Counted from the first letter of the stretch, positions 43,074 to 51,770 are shown. The stretch: 64,000 nt of DNA from Streptomyces geranii (GCF_002954775.1 NZ_PJME01000045.1:16005-80004); one strand, 5' to 3'. Notes: a model not told the origin generated them from the letters alone. Numbers and translations: made by a program.

Positions 43074-43222
43074 GACGGCCCCCCAGTCAGGCCCTGCGAA
43101 CACAGATCGGACCGGCCCCGAAAGACCGGTCCGATTCTGTCGACCACATGCCCCGAAGGGACCAGATCGCCCGAACTTGTCACTCAAACGAGTGAGGTGA
43201 CTAACGGAGAGTATTGGGGGGT

Positions 43223-43275
43223 GTGGGGGGGGCTACGCCCCCCACTAGGGGCGCGGGGAACTGCGCGACCAGCCA
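43223..43275. repeat. Dispersed intergenic repeat, copy 7, with G/C hairpin
   Basis: A hairpin gtgggggggg-ctacg-ccccccac (43223-43245) abuts the core in reverse orientation (43247-43275). It lies in the gap between pheT and the SpoIIE gene. Confidence 0.75.
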
Positions 43276-43309
43276 CAACGGCGCAGCAGCCGAAAACCCC
43301 GCAGCGAAC

Positions 43310-45814
43310 CTAGCTCCTCAACACAGCCCCAGTCCGCTCCCCCGCGAGAGCAACAGCCGCATCCCGAGCAGCAGAAGCCTCATCAACGGTCAACGTCCGA
43401 TCAGCGGCCCGGAAGCGGAGCGCGTACGCGAGAGACTTCCGCCCCTCCCCCAACTGCTCACCGCTCTCGTACACATCGAACAACCGAAGCGACTCCAGCA
43501 GCACCCCCGCCCCCTCACGCAACGCCGCCTCGACCGCCGCATGCGGCACCTCACGCGCGACGACCAGAGCGACATCCTGCGTGGCGACCGGGAACGTAGA
43601 GATCTTCGGCCCCTTGGGCACCCCGGAACTCGCCGCCTCCAGCTTGTCCAGGTTCAGCTCCATCGCCGAGGTACGTGCGGGCAGCCCGAGCGCCTTCAGC
43701 ACTCGCGGGTGCAGCTCACCGGCGTACCCGATGACCTTCTCGGCGCCGTCGATCACGACGACCAGCGACGCGCAGCGGCCGGGGTGCCAGGGCCCGTACT
43801 GTCCCGCGCGGACGACGAGTTCGGTGCCCGCCTCCGCCGCCAGGCTCCGGGCGGCCTGGATCGCGTCGGCCCAGTCGGCCGGACGGCCCTTGCCCCACCA
43901 GCCGGCCTGCTCGCGGGCGCCCGCGAGGACGACGGCGGCGTGCCGGGGCTGGACGGGGAGTGCGGCCGTCAACGACGCGATCTCCTCGTCCGTGGGGCGG
44001 CGATCGACCGGGAGACGCCCGGCGACGAGCAGCTCGTCCTGCGGGTGGAAGACCAACCCCGTCTCGAACAGGGCCAGATCATGACTGCCCCGCCCATCGT
44101 TACGGCGCAGCGCACCGAGCAAGCCCGGCAGCAGCGTCGTACGGAGTGCGGGCTCCTCGTCCGACAGCGGGTTGGCCAGCTTGACGACCTTGCGCTTCGG
44201 GTCGTCGGCGGCCAGGCCCAGCTGGTCGAAGACGTGCTCGCCGATGAACGGGTAGTTCAGCGCCTCGACGTAACCCGCCCCGGCCAGTGCGCGGCCGACA
44301 CGGCGGTGCAGTCGCTGCCGGTCGGTCAGGCCGCGGCCCGCCGGGGGCTTGGGCAGGGTGGAGGGCACGTTCTCGTAGCCCTCCAGGCGGATGACCTCTT
44401 CGGCGAGGTCGTTCGGGTCCGTCATGTCCGGGCGCCAGGACGGGACGGTGACGATCAGCTCGTCCTGCCCGTACACGTCGCAGCCGACCTCCTGGAGGCG
44501 GCGTACGACGGTCTCGCGGCCGTACACGACACCCGCGACCCGGTCGGGGTGGTCCGCCGGGATGGAGATCGTGCGCGGCGCGGACGGCGCGACGACCTCG
44601 GTGACGCCCGCGTCGGCGGTGCCGCCGGCGAGGAGGACCAGGAGGTCGACCGTGCGCTGGGCGGCAGCCGCGGCAGCCTGCGGGTCGACCCCGCGCTCGA
44701 AGCGCTTGGACGCCTCGGAGGCCAGCTTGTGACGGCGGGCCGTACGCGCGATGGTGATCGCGTCGAAGTGGGCGGCCTCGATGACGACCTCGGTGGTGGT
44801 GCCCTCGGTGTCGTCGATCTCGGTGTTGGCGCCGCCCATGACACCCGCGAGGCCGATGGCACCCCGGTCGTCGGTGATGAGCAGGTCCTCGGGGTCCAGC
44901 GTGCGCGTGACGCCGTCGAGGGTGGTGAGCTTCTCGCCCGGCTCGGCCCGGCGCACGCCGATCGCACCCTGGACGCGGGAGCGGTCGTACGCGTGCAGGG
45001 GCTGGCCCAGCTCAAGCATCACGTAGTTGGTGATGTCGACGGCGAGCGAGATCGGGCGCATGCCCGCCTTCTGCAGACGCCGCTTGAGCCAGATCGGGGA
45101 CTGCGCGTCCGGGTCGAGCCCGGTCACCGTGCGGGCGGTGAAGCGGTCGCAGGCGAACGGGTCGGAGACCTCGACCGGGTAGCCGTACGCGTTCGGCGCC
45201 GGTACGTCGAGGAGGGCCGGGTCGCGCAGCGGGAGGCCGTAGGCGATGGCCGTCTCGCGGGCGATGCCGCGCAGGGACAGGGCGTACCCCCGGTCCGGGG
45301 TCACGGCGATGTCGAGAACCTCGTCGACGAGCTGGAGCAGCTCGATCGCATCCGTACCGACCTCGTGCTCCGGCGTCAGGACGATGATGCCGCCGCTGCC
45401 GTCGTCGCCCATGCCCAGCTCGTCGCCGGAGCAGATCATGCCGTGGGAGGTGTGGCCGTACGTCTTGCGCGCGGCGATCGCGAAGTCGCCGGGCAGGACG
45501 GCGCCCGGGAGGACCACGACGACCTTGTCGCCGACGGCGAAGTTGCGCGCGCCGCAGACGATCTCCTGGGGCTCACCGGTGCCGTTGGCGGTGCCGACGT
45601 CGACCGTGCAGAAGCGGATCGGCTTCTTGAAGCCCTCCAGCTCCTCGATCGTGAGCACCTGGCCGACGACCAGCGGGCCCTTGAGGCCGGCGCCGACCTG
45701 CTCGACGGTCTCGACCTCAAGGCCGACCGTGATCAGCTTCTCCTGGACGTCCCGGCCGGTCTGAGTCGCCGGCAGGTCGACGTACTCCCGCAGCCAAGAA
45801 AGCGGGACCCGCAT
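43310..45814 (-). CDS. pheT: Phenylalanine-tRNA ligase beta subunit
   Basis: 834 residues, full length for bacterial PheT. The N-terminal OB/tRNA-binding part (about 40-150) has LVVGQVLTIEELEGFKKPIRFCTVDVG; B3/B4 editing region and B5 follow; the C-terminal FDX-ACB domain includes FPVATQDVALVVAREVPH. With PheS it forms the (alpha-beta)2 enzyme that charges tRNA-Phe. The ATG shares its first base with the pheS TGA, so translation is coupled. Confidence 0.96.
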   Translation of the reverse strand: MRVPLSWLREYVDLPATQTGRDVQEKLITVGLEVETVEQVGAGLKGPLVVGQVLTIEELEGFKKPIRFCTVDVGTANGTGEPQEIVCGARNFAVGDKVVVVLPGAVLPGDFAIAARKTYGHTSHGMICSGDELGMGDDGSGGIIVLTPEHEVGTDAIELLQLVDEVLDIAVTPDRGYALSLRGIARETAIAYGLPLRDPALLDVPAPNAYGYPVEVSDPFACDRFTARTVTGLDPDAQSPIWLKRRLQKAGMRPISLAVDITNYVMLELGQPLHAYDRSRVQGAIGVRRAEPGEKLTTLDGVTRTLDPEDLLITDDRGAIGLAGVMGGANTEIDDTEGTTTEVVIEAAHFDAITIARTARRHKLASEASKRFERGVDPQAAAAAAQRTVDLLVLLAGGTADAGVTEVVAPSAPRTISIPADHPDRVAGVVYGRETVVRRLQEVGCDVYGQDELIVTVPSWRPDMTDPNDLAEEVIRLEGYENVPSTLPKPPAGRGLTDRQRLHRRVGRALAGAGYVEALNYPFIGEHVFDQLGLAADDPKRKVVKLANPLSDEEPALRTTLLPGLLGALRRNDGRGSHDLALFETGLVFHPQDELLVAGRLPVDRRPTDEEIASLTAALPVQPRHAAVVLAGAREQAGWWGKGRPADWADAIQAARSLAAEAGTELVVRAGQYGPWHPGRCASLVVVIDGAEKVIGYAGELHPRVLKALGLPARTSAMELNLDKLEAASSGVPKGPKISTFPVATQDVALVVAREVPHAAVEAALREGAGVLLESLRLFDVYESGEQLGEGRKSLAYALRFRAADRTLTVDEASAARDAAVALAGERTGAVLRS

Positions 45815-46941
45815 CAGATCTCCATCCCGAACGGCCGGGTGAACCGGACGTCGCCCTCGACCATGTCTCGCATGTCCTCGACGTTGTGGCGGAACATCAG
45901 CATCCGCTCGATGCCGAACCCGAAGGCGAATCCGCTGTACTTCTCGGGGTCGACACCGCACGCGACGAGTACGCGCGGGTTGACCATGCCGCAGCCGCCC
46001 AGCTCGATCCAGCCCTCGCTGGAGCAGGTCCGGCAGGGGCGGTCGGGGTTGCCGACGGAGGTGCCCTTGCAGACGTAGCAGAGCATGTCCATCTCGGCGG
46101 ACGGCTCGGTGAAGGGGAAGTAGTTGGGCCGCAGCCGCGTCTTCATGTCCGAGCCGAAGAGCGACTGGACCATGTGGTCCATGGTGCCCTTGAGGTCGGC
46201 CATGGTCAGGCCCTCGTCGATGGCGAGCAGCTCGATCTGGTGGAAGACCGGGGTGTGCGTGGCGTCCAGCTCGTCGGTCCGGTACACGCGGCCGGGACAG
46301 ACGATGTAGACGGGCGGCTCGCGGTCGAGCATGGAGCGCGCCTGCACGGGCGAGGTGTGCGTGCGGAGGACCACCCCGGACTCGTCGCCCGTCGTCCCCT
46401 TCGGACCCTCGACGAAGAAGGTGTCCTGCATCTGCCGGGCCGGGTGGTCCGGGGTGAAGTTGAGGGCGTCGAAGTTGAACCACTCCGCCTCGACCTCGGG
46501 GCCCTCGGCGACCTCGTATCCCATGGAGACGAAGACGTCCGCGACGCGCTCCATGAACGTGGTCAGCGGGTGGCGGGCGCCTGCCTGCACGCGGTCGTAC
46601 GGCAGGGTGACGTCCACCGCCTCCTCGACCAGCACGCGGGCGTCCCGGTCGGCCTCCAGCTCGGTCTGGCGGGCGGCGAGCGCCTTGCTGGTGGCGCCCC
46701 GGGCCTGGCCGACGAGCTTGCCCGCGGCGGCCTTGGCCTGCGGGGGCAGCGCGCCGATCTCGCGGTTGGCGAGGGCCAGCGGCGAGGTGCCGCCGGTGTG
46801 GGCGACCTTGGCCTCCTGGAGGGCGTCGAGCGAGTCCGCGGCGGCGAAGGCGGCGAGCGCCTCGTCCCGCATGCGCTCGATCTCTTCCGGTTTCAAGGCC
46901 TCGACCTCTACAGGGTCGTACGACTTATTCGGTGCCGACAT
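45814..46941 (-). CDS. pheS: Phenylalanine-tRNA ligase alpha subunit
   Basis: 375 residues. An N-terminal coiled-coil (about 10-90) precedes the class-II catalytic core: GYEVAEGPEVEAEWFNFDALN, VVLRTHTSPVQARSML (motif 2 region), and GFAFGFGIERMLMFRHNV (motif 3). The cluster CYVCKG...CRTCSSEGW looks like a zinc knuckle seen in actinobacterial PheS. No Phe-rich leader peptide is seen upstream. Confidence 0.96.
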   Translation of the reverse strand: MSAPNKSYDPVEVEALKPEEIERMRDEALAAFAAADSLDALQEAKVAHTGGTSPLALANREIGALPPQAKAAAGKLVGQARGATSKALAARQTELEADRDARVLVEEAVDVTLPYDRVQAGARHPLTTFMERVADVFVSMGYEVAEGPEVEAEWFNFDALNFTPDHPARQMQDTFFVEGPKGTTGDESGVVLRTHTSPVQARSMLDREPPVYIVCPGRVYRTDELDATHTPVFHQIELLAIDEGLTMADLKGTMDHMVQSLFGSDMKTRLRPNYFPFTEPSAEMDMLCYVCKGTSVGNPDRPCRTCSSEGWIELGGCGMVNPRVLVACGVDPEKYSGFAFGFGIERMLMFRHNVEDMRDMVEGDVRFTRPFGMEI

Positions 46942-47100
46942 CTCTTCCCGTGCTTCCGGTTGGCTGGCGGATGGTCCCCGTCGTTCACGGCTCGGAGACG
47001 AATCGTCCACAGAGAGGGACGCAAAGGTGCCAAAGGCCGAGTCTAACGGGGGTGAGGTGTGCGAACGCGCCCGTGGGCCCTCGTCGGCGTTACTGCGCCA

Positions 47101-48300
47101 CTACAGCAGATACGCCGGGGTGCTCACGGGCAACATAAATCGGAACTCGGCGCCGCCGCCGGGGGCCCGGCCGACGGTGATGGAGCCGCCGTGGGCTTCG
47201 ACGATGCCCTTGACGATGTACAGCCCGAGGCCGGTGCCGCCGCGCTTGCTGCCCCGCCAGAAGCGGGTGAAGACGCGGTTCATGGACTCCTCCGGGATGC
47301 CGGGCCCCTCGTCGCTCACCGTGACCGACGTGGCCGTGTTCTGGTCGGCGTCCCCCTCACGCGGGGACAGCGCGGCCGTGACCTCGATGGTGACGGTTCC
47401 CTCGCCGTGGCGCACGGCATTTTCCAGCAGGTTGCTGAGCACCTGGTCGACCTTGTCGGGGTCCGCCCACAGCGCGGGCAGGGGCTGCTCTATCCGGAGC
47501 AGGAACCGGTCGGCGGGCTGCCCGGCAGCCACGTACGCCTGGATGTGCCTGCCCACGGCGGCGCCCATGTCGACGGGCTGGCGGCGCAGTTCGAGCCGGC
47601 CGGAGTCGATGCGGGAGATGTCGAGCAGCTCGGCGATGAGCCGGGTGACGCGGTTGGCGTCGGCGTCGACGGTCTCCAGCATGAGTTTCTTCTGGTCGTC
47701 GGTGAAGCGTTCCCACTTCGCGAGCAGGGTCGCGGTGAAGCCCTTGACGGAGGTCAGCGGCGAGCGCAGTTCGTGCGCGACGGTGGCGATCAGCTCGGCG
47801 TGACTGCGCTCGGTGCGGCGGCGGGCCTCGGTGTCGCGGAGAGAGACGACGACGCGGCGGATCGGTCCGGTGGGACGCGTACGGAGATAGCGCGCCGAGA
47901 CGAGTACCTCGCGCCCGCCGGGCAGCAGCAGGTTCCGCTCGGGCTGGCCGTTGCGGATCGCGAGCCCGCCGTAGGGGTCGGTCAGCTGCCACCAGCGGCG
48001 GCCTTCGAGGTCCTCTAACGGAAGGGCTCGGTCGAGCCGGAGGCCAAGGGCGTCGGCGGCTCGGACGGCGGTGATGCGGGCGGCGGCGGCGTTGAAGCAG
48101 ATCACCCGGCCGTGCTCGTCGGCGACGACCAGACCGTCGGGCAGGTCGTCGGGGTCGATGCCCAGCTCGGCTCCGAAACCCGCTCCGGCTCCGAATCCCG
48201 CTCCGGTTCCGGGTCCCGGCCCGGCGGGATCACCGTGCCGGGAGGCGGGCTCACTCCGCAATTCCCGTGCCCCCAGTGTTCCGCTCGTGCCGACAGTCAT
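47101..48300 (-). CDS. Orphan PAS-type sensor histidine kinase
   Basis: 399 residues, no membrane helix. After a Gly/Ala-rich N-terminus (about 20-50), a PAS domain spans about 55-165 (LPDGLVVADEHGRVICFN). The phosphoacceptor region has VAHELRSPLTSVKGF, and the ATPase domain has NLLENAVRHGEG, SDEGPGIPEESM and GTGLGLYIVKGIVEAHGG. No response regulator is nearby, so the partner is elsewhere. ATG at 48300; an open frame extends upstream. It lies between pheS and a TrmH-type methyltransferase, all on the minus strand, a conserved neighbourhood in Streptomyces. Confidence 0.9.
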   Translation of the reverse strand: MTVGTSGTLGARELRSEPASRHGDPAGPGPGTGAGFGAGAGFGAELGIDPDDLPDGLVVADEHGRVICFNAAAARITAVRAADALGLRLDRALPLEDLEGRRWWQLTDPYGGLAIRNGQPERNLLLPGGREVLVSARYLRTRPTGPIRRVVVSLRDTEARRRTERSHAELIATVAHELRSPLTSVKGFTATLLAKWERFTDDQKKLMLETVDADANRVTRLIAELLDISRIDSGRLELRRQPVDMGAAVGRHIQAYVAAGQPADRFLLRIEQPLPALWADPDKVDQVLSNLLENAVRHGEGTVTIEVTAALSPREGDADQNTATSVTVSDEGPGIPEESMNRVFTRFWRGSKRGGTGLGLYIVKGIVEAHGGSITVGRAPGGGAEFRFMLPVSTPAYLL

Positions 48301-48355
48301 CCCCGATACCCCACCTCTCGGACAGGCGCAGTGGGCCCCCGAGCCCGTCACCCTA

Positions 48356-49204
48356 CTAGCTCTCGGTGACGGAGCGGCACCCTCCGGAGGCGCGCTGTGC
48401 ACGGGCGGACGCGTAGAGACATACGGCGGCGGCGGTCGCCAGGTTCAGGCTTTCCGCCTTTCCGTGAATGGGAACCCGAACGACGGCGTCGGCGAGCGCC
48501 CGCGTCTCCTCCGGGAGCCCCCAGGCCTCGTTGCCGAACACCCAGGCGGTGGGCCCGCCCATGGTCCCCTTGTCCAGTTCGTCGTCGAGGTCGTCGGCGC
48601 CCACGCCGTCGGCGGCGAGAATCCGTACGCCGACGCCCTTGAGCCCGGCCACGGCCTCCTCGACGGGCACCCCGACGGCCACCGGCAGATGGAACAGGGA
48701 GCCCACGGACGCCCGTACGGCCTTCGGGTTGTAGAGGTCCACCGAAGCGTCGGTGAGTACGACGGCCTCGGCACCGGCGGCGTCCGCGCAGCGCAGGACG
48801 GTGCCGGCGTTGCCGGGGTCACGGACGTTCGCGAGGACGGCGACCAGCCTGGGCCGGGCCTTGAGGATGTCCTCGAACGGGGTGTCGATGAACCGGCAGA
48901 CCCCGACGAGGCCCTGCGGGGTGACGGTGGTGGAGATGTCGGCGATGACGTCGTCGTCCGCGAGGTGCAGGCGGGCGCCGCTGTTCTCGGCCTCCCCGAG
49001 GATGTCGGCGTACCGCTCGGCGGCGTCGACGGTCGCGAACAGCTCGACGAGCGTGCCGTTCCCGTACCCGGCCGCCTCCCGCACGGCCTGCGGCCCCTCC
49101 GCGAGGAACAGCCGGTCCTTGCCCCGGAAGTTCCGCCGGGCGAGGCGGCGGGCGGCGGCGACGCGGGCGGAGCGGGGGGAGATCAACTCGGGGGCGGGGG
49201 GCAT
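48356..49204 (-). CDS. TrmH/SpoU-family RNA 2'-O-methyltransferase
   Basis: 282 residues. N-terminal SpoU substrate-binding domain (about 10-105: RNFRGKDRLFLAEGPQAV), then the knotted SAM fold with LANVRDPGNAGTVLRCADAAGAEAV (motif 1), VFGNEAWGLPEE (motif 2) and IPIHGKAESLNLATAAAV-type motif 3 (here VPIHGKAESLN). It methylates a ribose in rRNA or tRNA; target unknown, although the rplT/rpmI neighbourhood suggests the large ribosomal subunit. ATG with AAAGG. Confidence 0.92.
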   Translation of the reverse strand: MPPAPELISPRSARVAAARRLARRNFRGKDRLFLAEGPQAVREAAGYGNGTLVELFATVDAAERYADILGEAENSGARLHLADDDVIADISTTVTPQGLVGVCRFIDTPFEDILKARPRLVAVLANVRDPGNAGTVLRCADAAGAEAVVLTDASVDLYNPKAVRASVGSLFHLPVAVGVPVEEAVAGLKGVGVRILAADGVGADDLDDELDKGTMGGPTAWVFGNEAWGLPEETRALADAVVRVPIHGKAESLNLATAAAVCLYASARAQRASGGCRSVTES

Positions 49205-49230
49205 GTGCGGCACCTTTCGAGGGGGCGGTT

Positions 49231-49283
49231 CGTTGTCGGGTGCGGGCCCGGTGGGGGCTGGTCGCGCAGTTCCCCGCGCCCCT
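49231..49283. repeat. Dispersed intergenic repeat, copy 8 (left arm of inverted pair)
   Basis: 53 bp including the shared flank gttgtcgggtgcgggcc and the 29-bp core (49255-49283). It is an inverted copy of 49341-49393. Confidence 0.85.
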
Positions 49284-49315
49284 GAAAGGCGGGGGCTACG
49301 CCCCTCGCCTTTCAG
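49282..49315. terminator. 15-bp hairpin between repeat copies 8 and 9
   Basis: ctgaaaggcg pairs with cgcctttcag, and inside it ggggc pairs with gcccc around tac; one bulged t at 49305. It could block transcription in either direction. Confidence 0.75.
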
Positions 49316-49340
49316 TCCGCAGCGCCGGGGCTTTGCTTTT

Positions 49341-49393
49341 AGGGGCGCGAGGAACTGCGCGAGAAGCCCACCGGACCCGCACCCGACAACGCA
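49341..49393. repeat. Dispersed intergenic repeat, copy 9 (right arm of inverted pair)
   Basis: Reverse-oriented copy with a few changes (ggcgcgaggaactgcgcgag). Together with copy 8 it makes a palindrome with arms of about 52 bp and a centre of about 57 bp. Confidence 0.85.
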
Positions 49394-49397
49394 CCCC

Positions 49398-49442
49398 AAA
49401 AACCCCCGGGCCCGCAGGCGGCGATCGCCTACGGACCCGGGG
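49398..49442 (-). terminator. Strong intrinsic terminator of infC-rpmI-rplT
   Basis: A 17-bp stem (two G-U pairs; arms 49404-49420 and 49426-49442, loop of 5) followed on the minus strand by G and UUUUU (49402-49398). It begins 35 bases past the rplT stop. Confidence 0.92.
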
Positions 49443-49476
49443 TCACCTCACACGCTGCTCAAGGCAAGCGCCAGCG

Positions 49477-49860
49477 TCACGCGGCCTTCGGCGCGTTGAC
49501 GTCCGCCGGCAGAGCCTTCTGCGCGACCTCGACGAGCGCGGCGAACGCACCCGCGTCGTTGACGGCCAGCTCGGCCAGGATCTTGCGGTCGACCTCGATG
49601 TTGGCCGCGTTCAGACCCTGGATGAAGCGGTTGTACGTGATGCCGTTGGCGCGGGCAGCGGCGTTGATGCGCTGGATCCAGAGCCGACGGAAGTCGCCCT
49701 TGCGCTTCTTGCGGTCGTTGTAGTTGTAGACCAGCGAGTGGGTGACCTGCTCCTTGGCCTTGCGGTACAGGCGCGAACGCTGACCGCGGTAGCCGGAGGC
49801 GGCTTCGAGGATCGCCCGGCGCTTCTTGTGGGCGTTGACTGCCCGCTTGACGCGTGCCAC
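49477..49860 (-). CDS. rplT: 50S ribosomal protein L20
   Basis: 127 residues, standard length. The very basic N-terminus MARVKRAVNAHKKRRAIL and the LYRKAKEQVTHSLVYNYNDRK stretch bind 23S rRNA domain II. L20 is needed for early 50S assembly and in some bacteria represses its own operon. GTG start with AAGGAG seven bases upstream. Last gene of infC-rpmI-rplT. Confidence 0.97.
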   Translation of the reverse strand: MARVKRAVNAHKKRRAILEAASGYRGQRSRLYRKAKEQVTHSLVYNYNDRKKRKGDFRRLWIQRINAAARANGITYNRFIQGLNAANIEVDRKILAELAVNDAGAFAALVEVAQKALPADVNAPKAA

Positions 49861-49961
49861 TTTTTAACTCCTTGTAGCGGGGCCGTGGTTGTCGTCACAC
49901 GGCCCGGGTTCGATGGGGTCCCGGTCTTCAGACGTACTTACGGCGCTCACGCGCCGGTACG

Positions 49962-50156
49962 TCACTTGCCGAGAAGCTTCTTGATCTTCGCGGCGTCGCC
50001 CGGGGCCATCTCCGCGGTGCCGGTGAGGCGACGCGTCACGCGGGACGACTTGTGCTCGAGCAGGTGGCGCTTGCCGGCACGCTCACGGAGCACCTTGCCG
50101 GAGCCGGTGATCTTGAAGCGCTTGCTGGCACCGCTGTGCGACTTGTTCTTCGGCAT
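49962..50156 (-). CDS. rpmI: 50S ribosomal protein L35
   Basis: 64 residues, full length: MPKNKSHSGASKRFKITGSG and the basic KRHLLEHKSSRVTRRL. ATG with GAGGAGAG. 101 bp before rplT and 106 bp after infC on the minus strand. Confidence 0.97.
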   Translation of the reverse strand: MPKNKSHSGASKRFKITGSGKVLRERAGKRHLLEHKSSRVTRRLTGTAEMAPGDAAKIKKLLGK

Positions 50157-50262
50157 AGCGCCGTTCTCTCCTCGTCAGTGGCGTTCCGGTGCCCGGTCGT
50201 GAAACCGGGCACGGTGGAACGTCATTCGTATGGGTTGGCATCCCAGGGCGTGAGCCCGGGGA

Positions 50263-50985
50263 TCAGACCTCGGCGGATGCCGGGGCCGGAGCCTCGGCGG
50301 TCTCCTCGGCAATGTCCACGTCGTCGGCGTCGGCGTCGGCGTCGGCCACGTCATCGACGAGGTCCCCGTCGACTCCGTCGCTCTCCGCGGCGTTCTGCGA
50401 CTTGCCCGGGTTGGCCTTCGCTTCCGCCTTGCGAGCCGCCTGGGCCTCACGGGCCTCGGCCATCGCCTCGGTCTTCTTCTTGTGCGGACCGAGAACCATG
50501 ATCATGTTTCGGCCGTCCTGCTTCGGGTTCGACTCGATGAACCCGAGGTCCTCGACGTCCGAGGCGAGCCGCTGCAGCAGTCGGTAGCCCAGCTCGGGCC
50601 GGGACTGCTCGCGACCACGGAACATGATCGTGATCTTGACCTTGTCGCCCTGCTTGAGGAACCGTACGACGTGACCCTTTTTGGTGTCGTAGTCGTGCGG
50701 GTCGATCTTCGGCCGGAGCTTCATTTCCTTGATGACCGTGTGCGCCTGGTTCTTGCGCGCCTCACGGGCCTTCATGGCCGACTCGTACTTGAACTTCCCG
50801 TAGTCCATGAGCTTGCAGACCGGCGGGCGAGCGCTCGCCGCCACCTCGACCAGGTCGAGGTCGTACTCCTGCGCAAGCTCCAGGGCCTTGGCAAGCGGAA
50901 CAATCCCGACCTGCTCGCCGCTGGGACCGACAAGTCGCACTTCGGGAACGCGAATCCGGTCGTTGATGCGGGGCTCGGTGCTGAT
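50263..50985 (-). CDS. infC: Translation initiation factor IF-3 with AUC start and acidic tail
   Basis: 240 residues. The N-terminal domain begins RINDRIRVPEVRLVGPSGEQ and the C-terminal domain includes KLRPKIDPHDYDTKKGHVVRFL and IMFRGREQSRPELG. IF-3 checks start codons and keeps subunits apart. No ATG, GTG or TTG lies at the expected start; GAGGAGG sits immediately upstream of ATC (50985-50983), which I take as the start. A rare start is how IF-3 controls its own synthesis in E. coli (AUU). A GTG eight codons upstream is the alternative. The last 55 residues are an acidic extension (DADADADD) not found in the 180-residue standard protein. Confidence 0.92.
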   Translation of the reverse strand: MSTEPRINDRIRVPEVRLVGPSGEQVGIVPLAKALELAQEYDLDLVEVAASARPPVCKLMDYGKFKYESAMKAREARKNQAHTVIKEMKLRPKIDPHDYDTKKGHVVRFLKQGDKVKITIMFRGREQSRPELGYRLLQRLASDVEDLGFIESNPKQDGRNMIMVLGPHKKKTEAMAEAREAQAARKAEAKANPGKSQNAAESDGVDGDLVDDVADADADADDVDIAEETAEAPAPASAEV

Positions 50986-50996
50986 GGATCCTCCTC
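50986..50996 (-). promoter_or_regulatory. infC: Ribosome binding site of infC (GAGGAGG-atcc-ATC)
   Basis: The strong GAGGAGG on the minus strand is spaced for an ATC initiation codon at 50985-50983, and this decides the start. Confidence 0.75.
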
Positions 50997-51072
50997 GGTA
51001 GCACCACACGGCGGTCTGGCGGACAGCCGCGTATGTCTCTGATGACGTTGGGACCAACCACCGGAGCACATG

Positions 51073-51102
51073 AAAAATGCCCCGACGGGACACAGGCGGG
51101 GC
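51073..51102 (-). terminator. U-tract hairpin in the infC leader (attenuator)
   Basis: gccccg pairs with cggggc around a 12-base loop, followed by A-UUUUU on the minus strand, about 90 bases upstream of infC. The element tgctccggt occurs before and after it (51113-51121 and 51060-51068), which could allow an alternative antiterminator fold. L20 or IF-3 are possible ligands. Confidence 0.75.
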
Positions 51103-51377
51103 TCCAAAGGAATACCGGAGCACCGCCGCGGTCAACCGCGGGGCGCACATCGGGCGACTCCATCGTCCGTACGGAACGATGGTGGCCGCCTGACCGGGTG
51201 ACCCGCCGTCCGTGAGGACAGCCGGGTGGGAGATCGGAGCCTCCACTTGTGGGCCGGGCACGTGAATGTCCAGCCGGTCGTTACAAAAGGTTAGCACCAA
51301 GTAGGGGCAGGTGCTAACCGGCAGGTACCGGGCGCCCGCACGGAGGCGTCCGGGGCCAGGGGCCTATCGTGTGGGCC

Positions 51378-51770
51378 ATGAGTGAGACCCCTCCCCAGAG
51401 TGCCGAGAGTACCGAGAGTGCCGTGCGTCAAGAGAACGCCGACTTCGACGCCATGACCCGCGACATCGCCGAGGTCCCGGCGGTCGAGGTGATCGTCACG
51501 GTCGCCGTGAACCTGATGAGCGCCGCCGCCGTGAAGCTCGGGCTGACCGACGAGGGCAACAAGTACAAGGACCTGGACGAGGCCCGCAAGCTCGTGCACG
51601 CCCTCGCCGGTCTGCTCGACGCGTCCACCACGGAGATCAGCTCCTTCCACGCGGCCCCGCTGCGCGACGGCCTGAAGTCGCTCCAGCTGGCGTTCCGCGA
51701 GGCGTCCCTGGTCCCGGACGAGCCGGGCCAGGGCCCCGGCGAGAAGTACACGGGCCCGATCTACGGCTAG
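51378..51770 (+). CDS. DUF1844 protein
   Basis: 130 residues. The family core is VEVIVTVAVNLMSAAAVKLGL, then LDEARKLVHALAGLLDAST and LRDGLKSLQLAFREAS. A small helical protein of unknown role, widely linked to infC in actinomycetes. The ATG has no Shine-Dalgarno; a -10-like TATCGT lies seven bases upstream, so the message is probably leaderless. Its TAG overlaps the TAG of the convergent SseB gene as ctag. Confidence 0.88.
   Translation: MSETPPQSAESTESAVRQENADFDAMTRDIAEVPAVEVIVTVAVNLMSAAAVKLGLTDEGNKYKDLDEARKLVHALAGLLDASTTEISSFHAAPLRDGLKSLQLAFREASLVPDEPGQGPGEKYTGPIYG

Larger units (their letters stand above)
49205..49476. other. Intergenic region with inverted repeat pair and terminators
   Basis: 272 bp with no gene. 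It contains two opposed copies of the dispersed repeat, a 15-bp hairpin between them (49282-49315) and the rplT terminator (49398-49442). Confidence 0.8.

Noticed and set aside
43214..46078. Plus-strand ORF of 954 codons opposite pheT
   Set aside because: Shadow of pheT; no family features and unnatural composition.
46942..47100. Phe leader peptide or T-box for pheST
   Set aside because: No Phe-rich short ORF and no T-box sequence.
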